Origin: Paraphoma chrysanthemicola
Taxonomy: Eukaryota > Ascomycota > Dothideomycetes > Pleosporales > Phaeosphaeriaceae
DNA: 64,000 nt
Direction of reading: 5' to 3'
Assembly (NCBI GenBank): GCA_020744225.1
Contig: JAGMWG010000020.1
Coordinates: 248,001-312,000 of the forward strand
Shown here piece by piece: positions 13,619 through 25,999 of the stretch. Within the stretch, counting starts at the first letter, position 1; every line of letters begins with the position of its first letter. The translations under genes and the position numbers were made by a program. Below the pieces are notes generated by a model, which saw only the letters and a program-made list of their open reading frames with translations, searched no databases and had not been told where the DNA came from.

Positions 13619-14439
13619 GTACTTTAGTATAGTAAGTAAGAAATTTATAAAGTAAACAAAGAGAGAGTTTATTAATATTCTACTATAACGTCTTTAATAA
13701 GTAGTATCTCTTAATATATACTAAAAGATCTTATAACTAGTTTTGTTTAAATATAATCTAAATAGTTAGTACTTAAGACTTATAGTATACATAGTCTTAA
13801 GTCTCTAATATAATATTATTCTTAGTAAACTATAAATATATTAAGAAAGCGTTATACTAGATATACTATAGAGCTAGCTTAAGATAGTAGTAGTAGAAGA
13901 AATAGTTATATTAGAATATAAAAAACACTAACTTATAAAAGATAAGATAGAGCTAGTTATAATAATTTTAGCTATTAGAATCTAATTAATTCTCTAACAT
14001 AATAAACTACGTACTAGTATTTTCTTTACTACTCTTTGTAAACTTATTTATACTATAAATACTTTATAAGTAAAAAAGTCTAAGATAGCTAAGAATAAGA
14101 GTATAAGAAAAATACTCTTAAGAGAGTTTACTAACTTTATAGACTTATTTAATAAGATAAAAGTAAATAGACTACCTCTATATTATAAGTAGATAGACTA
14201 CTATATTTAGTTATATAAGAATAATAATAGATCTATACTAGAACTACTATAGAGCTCTCTATATTCTATATTCTAAGATTAGTTACTTAAGCTATATTAA
14301 TAAGTTATAAAATTATTAGATAAAGATTAAATTAGAGCTAGTTTATTAGAAGCTAAGAATTTAGTTCTTTTAGTTAAGAAGCTATTAGAAAGCTAGAGAT
14401 TATGTATAGATTACTAAAGATTAAATACTATTACTTCTA

Positions 14440-15150
14440 TAGATAGGTACTCTCTTTCTCTTATAAAAGAGACCTTATATATACTCTTAGAAGTAGTATT
14501 ATTTACTAAAATAAATATATACTTAGTATTCTATTAGCTCTATATAAGAGAGAGAGATAAATATCTTACTATATTTTATATATAATTTAGTCTATTTAAA
14601 TAGCTAGTATACTTTATAGAATTAGTAAAAGCTCTAGTATTCTTTTAATAATATATTAATAGAGTACTTAAAGAATTTCTAGAAGTATATACTACTACTT
14701 ATCTAGATAATATACTTATATACTTAGAGAAATCTAGAAAAGACTATATTAAGAAAGTCTATAAGATACTAATACTCTTTTAGAAAGCTAGGTTAGCGTT
14801 AGATCTTAATAAGTATAACTTTATAGTATCTAAGATATAATACCTTAAGTATATAATTATAGTAAAAAAGTTAATATAACTAAACCTAGAGAAACTCTGT
14901 ACTATATATAAGTAGAAAGTACTTACTATAGTTAGTAAAGTTAGAAGTTTTCTAGATTTTACTAACTTCTACTATAACTTTATTTTAGAGTTCTCTAAGA
15001 TAGTAACACTACTTTATTTACTTATAAAGAAGAATATACTATTTTAATAAGAACTAGAATAAAATAAGTTATTCTAACTTCTTAAGAAAGTATTTATAGT
15101 AGAACTAGTACTATAATAATAGAATCTAGCTAAGTATACTATAGTTAAAG
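14440..15150 (+). pseudogene. Relic reverse transcriptase/RNase H region of element 2
   Basis: Plus-strand translation through stops shows YLDNILIYLE (catalytic YLDD changed to YLDN), then ARLALDLNKYNF, SFLDFTNFYYNF, EFSKIVTLLYLL and VFIVELVL. These are in the order of the Ty3/Gypsy reverse transcriptase thumb and the start of RNase H. Many in-frame stops make it non-functional. Confidence 0.85.
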
Positions 15151-15560
15151 TAAACTACTTAAGTAAAGTACTAAGTAGGTGCCTTTTATAAGAACACTAG
15201 AGTATTTTATACTCTATAGTCTATTACTTCATAATTCTTATAAGAGTATAATATAACTATACTATATATAATAAGAAGCTTCTTACTATTATATTCTATA
15301 TACAAGCCTAGATAGTAGAGTTATAAGAAGCTTATAAGCTATTTATTATATATATAAACTACTATAACTTAGAATACTTTATAGGCCTCTACTCTCTCTC
15401 TAAGAGATAGAGCTATTAGTCTAAACTACTTTTATAATTCTAATATAAGCTTAAGTACTATTTAAGTAAACTAGTCTAGTAATTAGATATACTTAGCTAC
15501 TACGCCTAGAATAATACTATACTTCTAAACAAAGAAAGATTAATATTCCTAGTTTATATT

Positions 15561-15752
15561 ATAATAACTATAATAAAAGTATATTTAGAAGATATAAGAA
15601 TACTACTAGAATCTCTTATCTTTTATAATAACTATAATAAAAGTATATTTAGAAGATATAAGAATACTACTAGAATCTCTTATCTTTTATAATAACTATA
15701 ATAAAAGTATATTTAGAAGATATAAGAATACTACTAGAATCTCTTATCTTTT
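15561..15752 (+). repeat. Three exact tandem copies of a 64-bp unit
   Basis: The unit starting ATAATAACTATAATAAAAG occurs at 15561, 15625 and 15689 with a period of exactly 64, and I see no mismatch between copies. It lies between the RNase H and integrase relics of element 2. 64 is not a multiple of three, so the repeat would break the frame. It must have arisen after the element lost coding function, or recently enough to escape RIP differences. Confidence 0.9.
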
Positions 15753-16179
15753 ATAATAAGTATATATAAAGATTATAAAATAAAGCTATATCTAATAATA
15801 AATACTACTACGTAAGATAGAATATAGTAAAGTCTAGAGCTTATAATTTTCTCTTAAAAGCTTAGATAATATAGTAAATAAAGAACTATATAATTTTAGT
15901 ATATAGAGTTCTATTATAGCGTAGAGTTATATAGCTACTAATATAAGAGTCTCTTATAATAATAGTAATATAATATATATATAACTTTAGATTATTAGAC
16001 TATCTAAGAAAGAACTCTACGTTCTATATTCTATATAGAGACTATTACTAGAATAGTATAATAGTAGATATTAGTAGATATATATAGAACTACTATTACT
16101 TTAGAGCCTATATATTAAGGTATAGACGCTAAGAACTTCTATAATCTATTTTAGTAGTAGATTAGTATTAGACGCAGAT

Positions 16180-16700
16180 TTTAATAGACTTTATAGTTAA
16201 CTTTCTTACTATAATAGAGAAAGCGCTATAATATCTATTAGTAATAATAGACTAGCTATCTAAATATATATAACTAGAATCTATAGTTACTATAGAATTA
16301 AATAAGTGTATAAAAGTATTCTAGAATATATAGTAGTAATTCTATAAGTTCTTAATATTTATTATCTTAGACTATAGATTAAACTAACTAGAGAGATTCT
16401 AGACTAAGCTTTACTACTTAGTAAGAATATAATAACTACTCTTTACTATATACTACTCTTAGATAAATAGTAAGATAGAATAGACTAACTAGAAAGTATA
16501 AGTAGTACTCTAAATAATAGTAAACTTTAAGTAGATAAATTAGCTCTAATACTTACTAGTCTACTAGCTAGCTCTAAATAACTAAGACTTAAGTATAATA
16601 GAAGTTAGTCTAAACTTACTACTTAATAAATTTACTATAGAGCTATTATAAAAGATTACTTCTTTAGAAATATTTAATAAAACTTTTTATAGAGCTATAG
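16180..16700 (+). pseudogene. Relic integrase region of element 2
   Basis: Plus-strand translation through stops gives IDFIVNFL, ALYLLVIID-x-LSKYI and FIILDYRLN-like segments. These match the integrase core pattern of a first aspartate near a DFI motif and a second before a SDRGSQF-like block. Stops interrupt it throughout. Confidence 0.65.
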
Positions 16701-19268
16701 CTTACTTCTTAAAACATCTATAATAAAGAATAGAGCTAGTATAAGCTATAATTACCTTTTAGTAATAATAATAATAAGATACTATAGACTATTTACGTTA
16801 TCTAGTAGAGCGTTTCTAAGTTAGAGATAAAGTCTAGTTTTTAATATAAAATATAAAAATAAACTAACTTAGTAAAAAGCTTAATTAGCTTTAATAGAAA
16901 TATACTATTTAAGTAATACTAATACTACTTATAGTCTAGCTAGACTTACTAGAATATATATATAATGTTATTTACGTTAACTTAGTAGAATGCGCTACTA
17001 TAAACTTACTACTATTCTAAGTTCTTAAAGATATAAGACTAGACTTAGACCTAGTAATAGCTAAGAGTAACTTCTCTCTCTATAAATATAGAGTAAAAGA
17101 AATTCTACGTATAAAGAACGTAAGAGAGAGAGATAAGCACTAAGTACTAGTTAAATAAAAGAAATAGCTAGAGCTAATATAAGAGCTAGCTAATAACTTT
17201 ATAGATATAATAGTACTATAGTAGTTTAAAGAATAATATAGTAATATTATAAGTACTAAAGAACTATAGAAATAAATATAAGTATAAGAGAGTAGTAGAT
17301 AAAAGTTATATTAAGATAGTAGTAAAGCTATACTAAAGCTATAAAAAGAGCTTTATATAGAAGAAAAGAGAGTCTAAAAGTCTTACTATAGTACTATAAT
17401 AGTACTAGCCTAGTTTTACTATATTATCTACGTAAGTAAAGTACTAAAATAAATTAGTAGAGTAGAGAAGAGAGATAATACTACCTAGATACTATTATTA
17501 TACTTCTTAAGAGTCTTATAAAACTACTTATTAGAGTCTTTCTTATTATTAATAGACTTAGTACGTAAATAATAGTTAATAACGTAACGTAAATACTTCT
17601 CTACTTTATCTTTATTATAGTAATAGTAGAAGTGTAATAAAAGATCTTAAATTAGAAAGTAAAGAAAGTAATACTATATCTTTATATAATAATAACTCTT
17701 ATACTAAAGTATTATAAAAAATCATAGAGTAGCTATAGATAAATAATAGTAGTAGAACTTAAGTAGAGTAAGTAGAGAGAAGCTATATATAGTAAATAAG
17801 CTAAAAATATAGTAGTAGTATAATAGTATAGTAAAGTACTTAGAATAGTTTATAATAAAGTAATCTTAGTAGTAGAGCGTCTTATAGATAAGCGTAAAGA
17901 GAGTATAAGTATAAAGCTACTATTAAAGATCTTAGATTACTTTTTATAATATTATAAATTAGTAAAGCTAATAATAAGAGCGTAATATAAGATTAAAACG
18001 TACTAGAATCTATTAATATAAGTTAGCTACCTAATAGTTACTTTTATTAATATAGTAGTTAAGGTAACTTACTACTTAACGTATAGTATCTATTAGTATA
18101 TTTAGCTAGAACTCTATTTACTAGATATATATACTTACACTACTACTAGTAAGAAGAGTAAAGAAGACTTAGAAGAAAGTAATAGTAAAGAATAATAAAG
18201 ATACTATAGATAAAGTACTAAGAAGCTATAGAGATAAGATAAGAGTAGTAGAATATAAAGTTATTAGTATAATATTAAAGACTTTAGTAAAGTAGTAGAA
18301 GCGCTAGTTAAATACTATATAAGAGCTATACTACTAACTTATAACTAAATCTTAATAGTACTAGAACGTCTTAACTATATAATAATTATTATAAGTATAT
18401 AACTTATTAGTATAGTTATACTATATATAGTAAGTATAGTATAGAGTTAGAAAACTTATAAACTTAGAAGTAAGCTTAGTATAAGTCTTATAGTATTAAT
18501 TATAAGACTAGTAGATAGAATAAGAGTCTAGTTATAAAGTTAGTATAAACTTAGTAAGAGACTAATATATATTTAGAGAATATACTAAGTAAGTACTCTA
18601 TATTACTATAATAACGCAGATAATTAATATAAGAGAGGTAATTACAAAGCTTAGTATAGTCTAGTAACTTAGTTTTATTAGAATTAGAGTTACTAACTAT
18701 AACGTAGTTACTAATACAGTATTTCTTCTTAGTAAAGATAGACTAGAAGAAGATAGTTAGTATAACGCGTGTAAGATAGAGAAGAAAGTACTTATAGTCT
18801 TATTATAACTAGTAAGCTAGTTATTATAATTAAAAGACTTAATACTACTATTAGAACTAGCTACTATAATACTTAAAATACTATTAAGACTCTAGCTCTA
18901 TATATTACTAGCGTAGTAGTTATAAAGAGTAGTTATAGTAAAGAGACTAATATAGAGCTAAGAGAATAGTGTAATAGTAAATAAGATAAGTAGTACTAAA
19001 GACGTAGAAAGTAAACGTAAGAGAATAGTAGAGCGTATAAGAGTAGCTTAAAAATCTTAGAAATAGCTCTATATTACTTTATTTTAAGTATAATATATCT
19101 TACTTATAGATAACTTACTATAATACTATAGCTATATTATAGAACTATAATAAGTGCGTCTTAGTAACTTAGAGAACTTAAAAATAATAATATAATATAA
19201 ACTCTATAAGACCTTAGTACGTCTATAATAATAGAAGATATATAGAGAAAGAAGTAAGAAAAAGAATA

Positions 19269-19424
19269 TGTAATAAACTTAGGCTGTACTTATATCTAGT
19301 TTAGACTATACTCTAGTAAGTAGTATATAATAAGAAGAGAGAGAGTCTCTCTCTTTCTCTCTCTAAGAGAATTTATATCTATTCTAATACTTATTAGTAC
19401 TACGTGTAAGACTAGTCTATAATA
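19269..19424 (+). repeat. Element 2, 3' LTR
   Basis: This is the 156-bp partner of 12054-12209, starting TGTAATAAACTTAGG and ending CTATAATA, followed directly by the target-site duplication agcta. Confidence 0.9.
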
Positions 19425-20270
19425 AGCTAGTCTTATTAAAGTTATATATATTATTATTATAGATACTATACTTAGCTTTAGTTTTCTTTACTAGCTTAAA
19501 CTACGTACTAATAACTATAAAATCTTTCTATAGTATTCTCTATCTATTTTTAGCTTAATTAAATACTATTTTAAGCTTAGCTAAGTATATTATAAAGTAC
19601 TTAGTCTAGTACTTACTTATAAGCTTTTTACTATATATATCTAGTATCTTATTAGCTATATCTACTACTTTATATAACTAGAGTATAAATTCTTATAAAT
19701 TAAGATTAAGAATATATTAGATAATTATCTACTCTTTAGTTATAGTAAGCTTCTAGAAGTTTAGACGTATTTTAAGATAAAATAGTACTTCTTTAGTATA
19801 CTTATTAAGAGCCTAGCGTTTAATATTATAGATAGTAGTAGTAGCTTAGTAGCTTTAAAATTAGTCTAACTAATAGATAATAAGAGTAAGCTAAAGTCTA
19901 CCTTTATATTTAAGTAATAACGTATTAAGTAGTTAAGATATTATATATAGAGATAGGTAGTAGAAGTCTTAGTATATTTTAGTAAGTTTACTAGTATAGT
20001 AAGTTTACTAGTAGAATACGTTATAGAATATTCTTTTACTTTACGTAACTTTAATTTTATAACTATAGTATTAATAAGTAGTATAGTTATAGAGTTATTA
20101 TATATAAAAGTTTACGTAAGTTATAAGTTTATGTAAGTTACGTGTTAGAGTAGTTATAGTAATCGCCTTACTATAGGATTTAACTTAGCGTTTAGCACTG
20201 TAGTACTTACAAGGTTTATCTTTTAGTTCTTAAGATTATAAAATGAGGTAGTAAACACTGTACTACCGTC
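19425..20270. repeat. Continuation of the degraded outer element up to the block edge
   Basis: After element 2 the older AT-rich sequence resumes. At 19981-20013 two direct copies of AGTAAGTTTACTAGTA stand one base apart. This is the same tandem end motif that borders the 709-bp element at 8416-8446, so a further truncated copy may begin here; no matching right end was found. AT content falls off gradually from about 20,165 and is normal by 20,320. Confidence 0.55.
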
Positions 20271-20319
20271 TAGAACACAAATTAGCTAGCGTAGCAGTAT
20301 TCTAGATACTGTAGGTAGC

Positions 20320-21175
20320 CGCGAGTATTCTCTACTCTCCAAGAACCTCCCGAGTCAATCATTCCCAACCATGTTATTGTGCTGTCTCGTGCCGTCGCAC
20401 TTCTTGAGGGAGTAGCAAACTCGTGTAACGCACGTCGTGTCTTCGCTTCTCACGTCGTATGTCGTACGATCTCCATACTCGTGCATCTTCTATGATTCCC
20501 AACTTCCCATCTTTCCTCTCACTTCCTAACCCCCAAACCCTTCCAATTATGTTCTCTCTTACTCAACCCTCTTCTCTGATTCATTTCCTCCCCATCCCCT
20601 CTATTGTTCCCATTCCTATTCCCACCCCTATCGCCACTTCTACTGCCACCCCTTGTTCCTCAGCATCCCTCTGCGCCACCTCATCCCGCTGATACTGCAT
20701 CTCAAGCACCTCCGTATCCCAAATGCGTCGGCACGTGCGGTCCAAAAATCACGCAAAGAAGACTATGAATCTGGTGACCATGAAGATGATCAGGACGACT
20801 GTGTCGTTTGATTTGACGGCTGTTATTAGCTAGTGTAGGATTCGAGGTGCTGTCGCGCAGTGGCGGTTTGTTTGGAGAAGGAGCCCAGCTGGGAAAACTT
20901 TCGTAATTGGGATGATGTAGTAGTAGCGGCGGGAGTGTGGTGTGTTTGGGGAAATGGATTGTTGTCGTTGTTGAGATTCGCAGTTGATAAACTCGCATTC
21001 ATCTGCACCTACATCGACATGGTTGCCACTGTGGATCTAGCGCAGTTATGTCGAGTCACGCGATTCGTACACTGGAATCTATAGTATGCCTCCAGTCCAT
21101 ATATATCTGATCAAGTGGTGCTCAGAGGGGTTGACAATTGACTACTTCTTTCTCCTTGTGTCCATATCACCACTC
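20320..21175. other. Intergenic region beside the AT-rich block
   Basis: Composition is normal again. Short open frames exist (a Pro/Ser/Thr-rich one at 20459-20692 and others near 20702-21084), but none has a recognisable domain or plausible splice partners. I see no supported gene. It contains the 3' flank of the NACHT gene. Confidence 0.6.
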
Positions 21176-24100
21176 CTAGGGTCTTAACCTCTTGCTAGTA
21201 CTTGGCTCTTCAACATCATCCTCCAGGCTTCGATTCGATCTCTTCCCTACTACCGCAGGTATCAAGTCCACAGATCTCGTCATCAATAAAGGAAGCTGGA
21301 GCTCCGGCGACTCGTTCACGGAATATACATCTTGCTCGGCTTTGTTGATCACTAGCCCAAACACTGATCTGCTGGGTGTCCCTAAATTGGCCGAGACACT
21401 TGATGGTAGGAGCGTGGTATGCGCGCCCTGAAAGGTGGTATCCTTGGGGAGTAAGACTAGGTCATGTTCGCGGGCGATGCCATTATCGGGAATGTGCTGG
21501 ATTGTGATGCTGTTTGATCCAGCTGTATATTGCTTCAACATAAGAGTGTCGGATTTTCCGTTTCGGTGACTGGCCACGGCTCGGCCGGCTGGAAGTGCTA
21601 CACTTTCATAGGCGCGCGTGTCCAGTTGATGGTAGGCCAGTGCTTTCAGATGTGCCGCAGCTGAGGTTCCTCGTCGCGACGAGAAAGATCCAAGCATACT
21701 ATGCGTGAGGGCGTAGGACTGTGGGGCAACTGTCCACCCAAGAGCGGTGTGCAGCGGAATTATGAGTCCACGAAGTGTCTCTATACCGACGCCGTGCAAG
21801 TAGGTTCCGCAGACGGGAACTCCAAGTCATGCAGAGGCTCCGAGCAAATAATTTTCTTTTCCGGGGCTAAGATTCGCTCAGTATAGGTTGCGCCAAGGTT
21901 TTCAGACAGTCGTTTCTGGGTCAATGTAATATCATACTTACGTTGCGCTGCGAAAAACCATAGTACCACGTTACCAACCCTGGATATTGCAAGCACCGAC
22001 TCGAACGGATGAAAGACGAAATTCTCCTTCATTGATGTGGTTGTTCTGGTCGCATATTCTGCCAAATATTGAAAGTTAGGCTGCTCTCCGACTGGACTGT
22101 CATCAGAAAGTAATAAGAGTTGGTAGATCGCATCAAAGGCTGAAGCCAAATGCATTACTCCTGGCGCCATCCGTCCTCGGACAATGAGTAAATGCCTGGC
22201 ATCTGGTGAGAATCTCATCCCGTACCAATCATATTCCCTTGGGGTATACTGCGTGGATTGGAAGTAGTCGATGGTATCAGAGAACACTGGAATTTTGTGT
22301 TCGGTATTGTGGTCAGTTGGGACTACTAGACTGATTATGTTTTGTGAATGATACCCGTGGCCAGTGATGTTCAGAGGTCCGGACGATGGCACCGTCCTGA
22401 CCACACACCCAAGCACACCTATCTGGCGCAAGTCGGTCGAGAAACATACTGGTACCTGAAATTCTTTGGGCTGACCGACGCGAAACGCCCTTTGAAGTGC
22501 CATATGAATGTTCTCAGTCGGTATGTCAAACGTCATCGACAGCACATTCTGCTGGGTGGTGATGCTTGCGATGGTGTAATTCAGGCGCCAACCGGTGCTG
22601 CAACGAATGACATCCTCTGTTGTCATTTTCGATGCTGGTAACTCGGAGAATGACCTAGATGATATCAGACCACATATCTTGTTTTATCTGGCCAACCTAC
22701 CTCGAGGGCCATATCTTGATCACCCCTACCTCTGTTCCATCCGGAGACAGTTGTGATGCAATGGTTATCGGTTCTTTTCGCACATCAGCACCATGCTCGC
22801 TCGGGAGCGCATTTACTTTGGAAGCCAAGCTAATTATGCTTGTCTCGCTGCAGCACACCCAGAATCGGGACTTCATGAAGGCGGGGATACTTGACTTCCA
22901 TATCTCGTTGGGGTTACTCAGTAACGTTGTTCCCCAATTGTTCGTCAATCTCACGAGATCCTCTGCGAAGACTGTCATGGTCTCGTCAACTTGAGACTCC
23001 AGATTATGCAATTGTGGCGCAGATCCGAAAGTCCATGCTGCTTCGGTCCAAACAGTAATGGTGTTCTTGTTGGAGAGGAAATCCGAGATCATTTCAAGGA
23101 GTTTTTGCCTCAGCCCCTCGAACTCGAACTTAGACTCATCACGACTTTTCAGTGCCTCATGACTATGGAGTGCCCAGTAGTCTGCCGAATAGAGCAATAG
23201 AGGATGTTGCTTGAGGAGGCTCGAGGGTCGTGTCTTTTCGTGTGCAGATCCACTTAGAGGCTCACCTGGTACTGAATGCATAAGGTATGACATGCAATCC
23301 AATCCGAGAATGTAGTTCGCGGTGGAAGCTTCAATTTCGAGGGGATTTTCATTATGTGGTCTTGGTTGTGTGAGAAATTCCAGGACTGAAAGGTGAATGA
23401 TTCGAACTGTACCGTCCCCGGTGACTTCGATGAGGGCGCCTGACATCTTAGTCAAAACAGCATCAAACGCGGGTATGAGGTTTCGCTGGCAGACAGGCTT
23501 CACAATGCGGATGGCGAAGGCAGTCTGAAGCTCGGCCACTTGGAGAGGACGAGTGGACAGTAAGACCCAATAAAATAGTCGCTGCACATTGTTCCATGCC
23601 TTTTCAGCTTTACACTGCCTCCTGATGCTCTGCAAAATGCGCAGGTACATGTTTTCGAGGTCTTCGAAGGTATTCAGCTCTGCTATCGCGTCGTGGCGGT
23701 CTTCCGGTGTGAGGAAGTCTGACTTCAGGTATGCCATCATAAGCGATGCCCAGAGGAACATGGAGCGTGATTTGGTACAGATTTCGGAAACGATGTCCTC
23801 CGACGAGTCGCTGACGTCCAACTTTTGTTCCATGACGAGACCGAGAATACCTTTCCGAACGTATGCTTGGATGTCTTGCATGTTCTCTTCGTTCTGTAAA
23901 TGCGTAGTAACCACGTCATATCCTTGAAAGCATCCGTGTATACTAACAATGGGCCTACAGCTAAGGAATATTCGACAACCTGTACCCGCAACGATATCGC
24001 TCAGCTGTTGGAGGAAGTTCTCGTATTCAGAGCATTCATCCACACCATCGATAATTATTGACGTCCCAGGCCGTTGATGCAAGTACAGCTTGATTAAAGC

Positions 24101-25668
24101 CCGCACTTCCGATTCAGAAGCTGTGGTCTGTCCAGAGCCGGTTCCATTCTTCAGAAGGATTGCCGAGTCGATCGTTCGGTGGTCGTCCTGATATTCATGC
24201 AAGAGTTGAGCAGCGATTGCTCGAAAAGCTGAACTAGAGGTCGCATCTGATTGCGCCTGCTTGTCGAAGAAATAAAACGTAAGGGCAGGTGGTATGTGGT
24301 CCACAGCGTCGTCATGCAAGCCAAAGTTCGGCTGAAGGACAGGTTTTGGCCTGCAGTGCTCAACGATGGCAGCGCAGAGGACAGTCTTCCCGTAACCTGG
24401 CTTTGCTATTGCTTCATGTTAGTTTTATTGCAAGAAAGTATGTCAACTGATTGTGCCCACCTTGAAGTAGGATTAGACGACCCGCTCTCATTGTCACTGG
24501 AGGAAGAGAGGCCGTCGCATCGTCCAATGTCTGTATCTCTCCACACCAATCCTGGAAGGCCAGAGAGTTGAGGTACCAACCCACTGTATTCTTGAATCTT
24601 TTCGATATTGCCATCTCCAAGGGTGCTTCCCATTGCGGAGCATTAAGCCAGAATTTCAGCGCAGTTAGGTTCATTCCTGAATTTTACGTAAGTTGATGAT
24701 TGGTTCAATATGGTCGGAACTAAACTCACGGGCAATATCTCCCTTCGAGCCGTGCTGTTCATTCGTTGGCTTATTCACACTCTCCTCCATATCAACGATG
24801 ATAGCTTGGACCTTTTTGTACTGTGCGAGCAGCTCTTCTGTCGATGTGGCGGCAAGTTCCAGTTGAAGCAATTCTTTGTGATGTCGAATCTTGGTAAGAA
24901 CCCCGGCGAAATGTGCGTCAAACGGTTTCCACATCATGTTCACGGTTACCCTCAGTCTGTGGCGCAGCCCTGTCGCAATCAGTATAAATCATGCCGCGAC
25001 AAAAGTCGAGTACTGATCCTTACTGGTACCTGATAGAAGTTGTCGCACTTGCTGACAGAACTCTACAAGGTCGACGTAAACGTTCGAGATTGCTTCAGTT
25101 AGTCGAGAATTAGTCGGGCAAGATATGTTCATTGCTCGTTCTCGTGCTGCCTGCTCAAGAGAGTCCACGTGTCGGGAGAACACCTTAAGCTCATCTGCTA
25201 TACGTGTGAAAACTTCGCTAAGGCGAACCATGAACGATGCATGGTGTTCGCTGAGCTGTTGTGAAAGTTAGAAAGGTTAGAGGAAAGGTGTTGAGAGACG
25301 TACCCGGAAAATGAAGAGGAGGGAACCCCAAATGAGTCCAGCTATGCGCGGATCGGACTGCACAAATGTAGAGATGATGACAAAGTATGGTTCCAGCGAC
25401 GCCGATAGTCTGCTCGTCGCGCAGCAGAATTGCTGTACAGGCCCATCTTTGAAAGTGGGCCGCTTCCTGGACTCCGCCGTCACAAAATCCGTCATTTGAT
25501 CAACACTTCTGAAGTTCGCGAACGTCGTTTTCTCCTCGTCGGAGAACGTCCTTTCGAACGTGTCGATTGCATTTTCGAACACCTTCGCGACTCTGTGTAT
25601 CAAAGAGTAAGCAAGCAGCGCAAGGCTGAGAAGGTGAGGACTGCTAACCTGTCCTCCAACGTAGCCAT
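21176..25668 (-). CDS. NACHT-domain NLR-like protein with DUF7708-type N-terminus, 8 exons
   Basis: This is a predicted STAND ATPase of the fungal NLR type, a class that senses non-self or stress and often triggers cell death. Exons (minus): 25649-25668, 25304-25592, 25030-25255, 24730-24969, 24461-24676, 22701-24405, 21787-22654, 21176-21718, summing to 4107 nt (1368 aa). All junctions are GT-AG, with introns of 46-68 bp. Residues 1 to about 220 resemble the DUF7708 helical domain (VQSDPRIAGLIWGSLLFIF). Walker A is KPGYGKTVL near residue 332, created by the 24406-24460 intron junction. Walker B is IIIDGVDEC near 447. The C-terminal third has a FSPDARHLLIV-type segment suggestive of a beta-propeller-like region; I see no clear ankyrin or WD40 array. 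The start ATGGCTACGTTGG in the 20-nt first exon is chosen because it splices in frame. The last intron (21719-21786) is the least certain. The gene lies 0.9 kb from the RIP block and head-to-head with a HET gene. Confidence 0.87.
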
Positions 25669-25999
25669 TATGGCGTTGTATGCCCGAGGCTTTGAAGACG
25701 CTCAACGAAGCTAGGATTCAAAGCCTGATATGAGGGGACATGTGCGTCGTTGAAGTAATGAAGACCGCGGGGCTCCGCCACGATTTTCCCATCTCAGCCA
25801 CTTAGTGCTACATGCGTACCTGCGGCAGTTGAGGAGGGTGGTGGCTGTATCTGGTCTTCATTCGTCGACCAAGCGAAGGGTTCTTCACCGCATCGACCAA
25901 GCTGAACTTCGAAGGAGTGTGCGAGTAGTACGTGAAGCGTCGTCCATGTCTAGCAACTAGCTCGAGCCGTCATCAACTCACACAAATGCAGCATTTCAC
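25669..25999. promoter_or_regulatory. Shared divergent intergenic region between the NACHT and HET genes
   Basis: 331 bp separate the start codons of two divergent genes, so both promoters must lie here. I see no clear TATA box. Such a compact divergent arrangement is seen for several fungal NLR/effector pairs; co-regulation here is inference. Confidence 0.6.

Larger units (their letters stand above)
12054..19424 (+). mobile_element. Full-length degraded Ty3/Gypsy LTR retrotransposon (element 2)
   Basis: 156-bp direct repeats at 12054-12209 and 19269-19424 bound a 7.4-kb element. A perfect 5-bp target-site duplication, agcta, lies at 12049-12053 and 19425-19429. Plus-strand translation through stops gives reverse transcriptase (YLDNILIYLE at 14700-14729), the following KARLALDLNKYNF-type segment, an RNase H region, and an integrase core near 16180-16700. 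Orientation is opposite to element 1. Short LTRs and different sequence show it is a separate family. It is entirely degraded, with almost no CA or TG inside. It interrupts the right arm of the large inverted repeat. Confidence 0.92.
1..20270. mobile_element. RIP-degraded, AT-rich block of nested transposable elements
   Basis: This stretch has no open reading frame of note and is very rich in TA, AT and AA, with stop codons TAA and TAG in every frame. CA and TG dinucleotides are almost absent over long runs, for example throughout 1-60 and much of 7620-9300, which is the signature of repeat-induced point mutation (CpA to TpA). Translation through the stops still shows Ty3/Gypsy reverse transcriptase and integrase in two places. 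Composition changes to normal between about 20,165 and 20,320. The window opens inside the block, so its left end is not seen. No cellular gene is visible here. Confidence 0.93.

Noticed and set aside
15561..15752. Tandem 64-bp repeats considered as a CRISPR array
   Set aside because: No spacers; copies are contiguous and the organism is a eukaryote.
1..20270. AT-rich block considered as mitochondrial insertion, centromere or telomere
   Set aside because: Degraded Gypsy pol, paired LTRs and target duplications explain it. No mitochondrial genes or telomeric TTAGGG repeats were seen. A centromere cannot be excluded but has no specific support.
20459..20692. Pro/Ser/Thr-rich 77-aa frame
   Set aside because: Low-complexity composition, no domain, no splice partner; likely chance.
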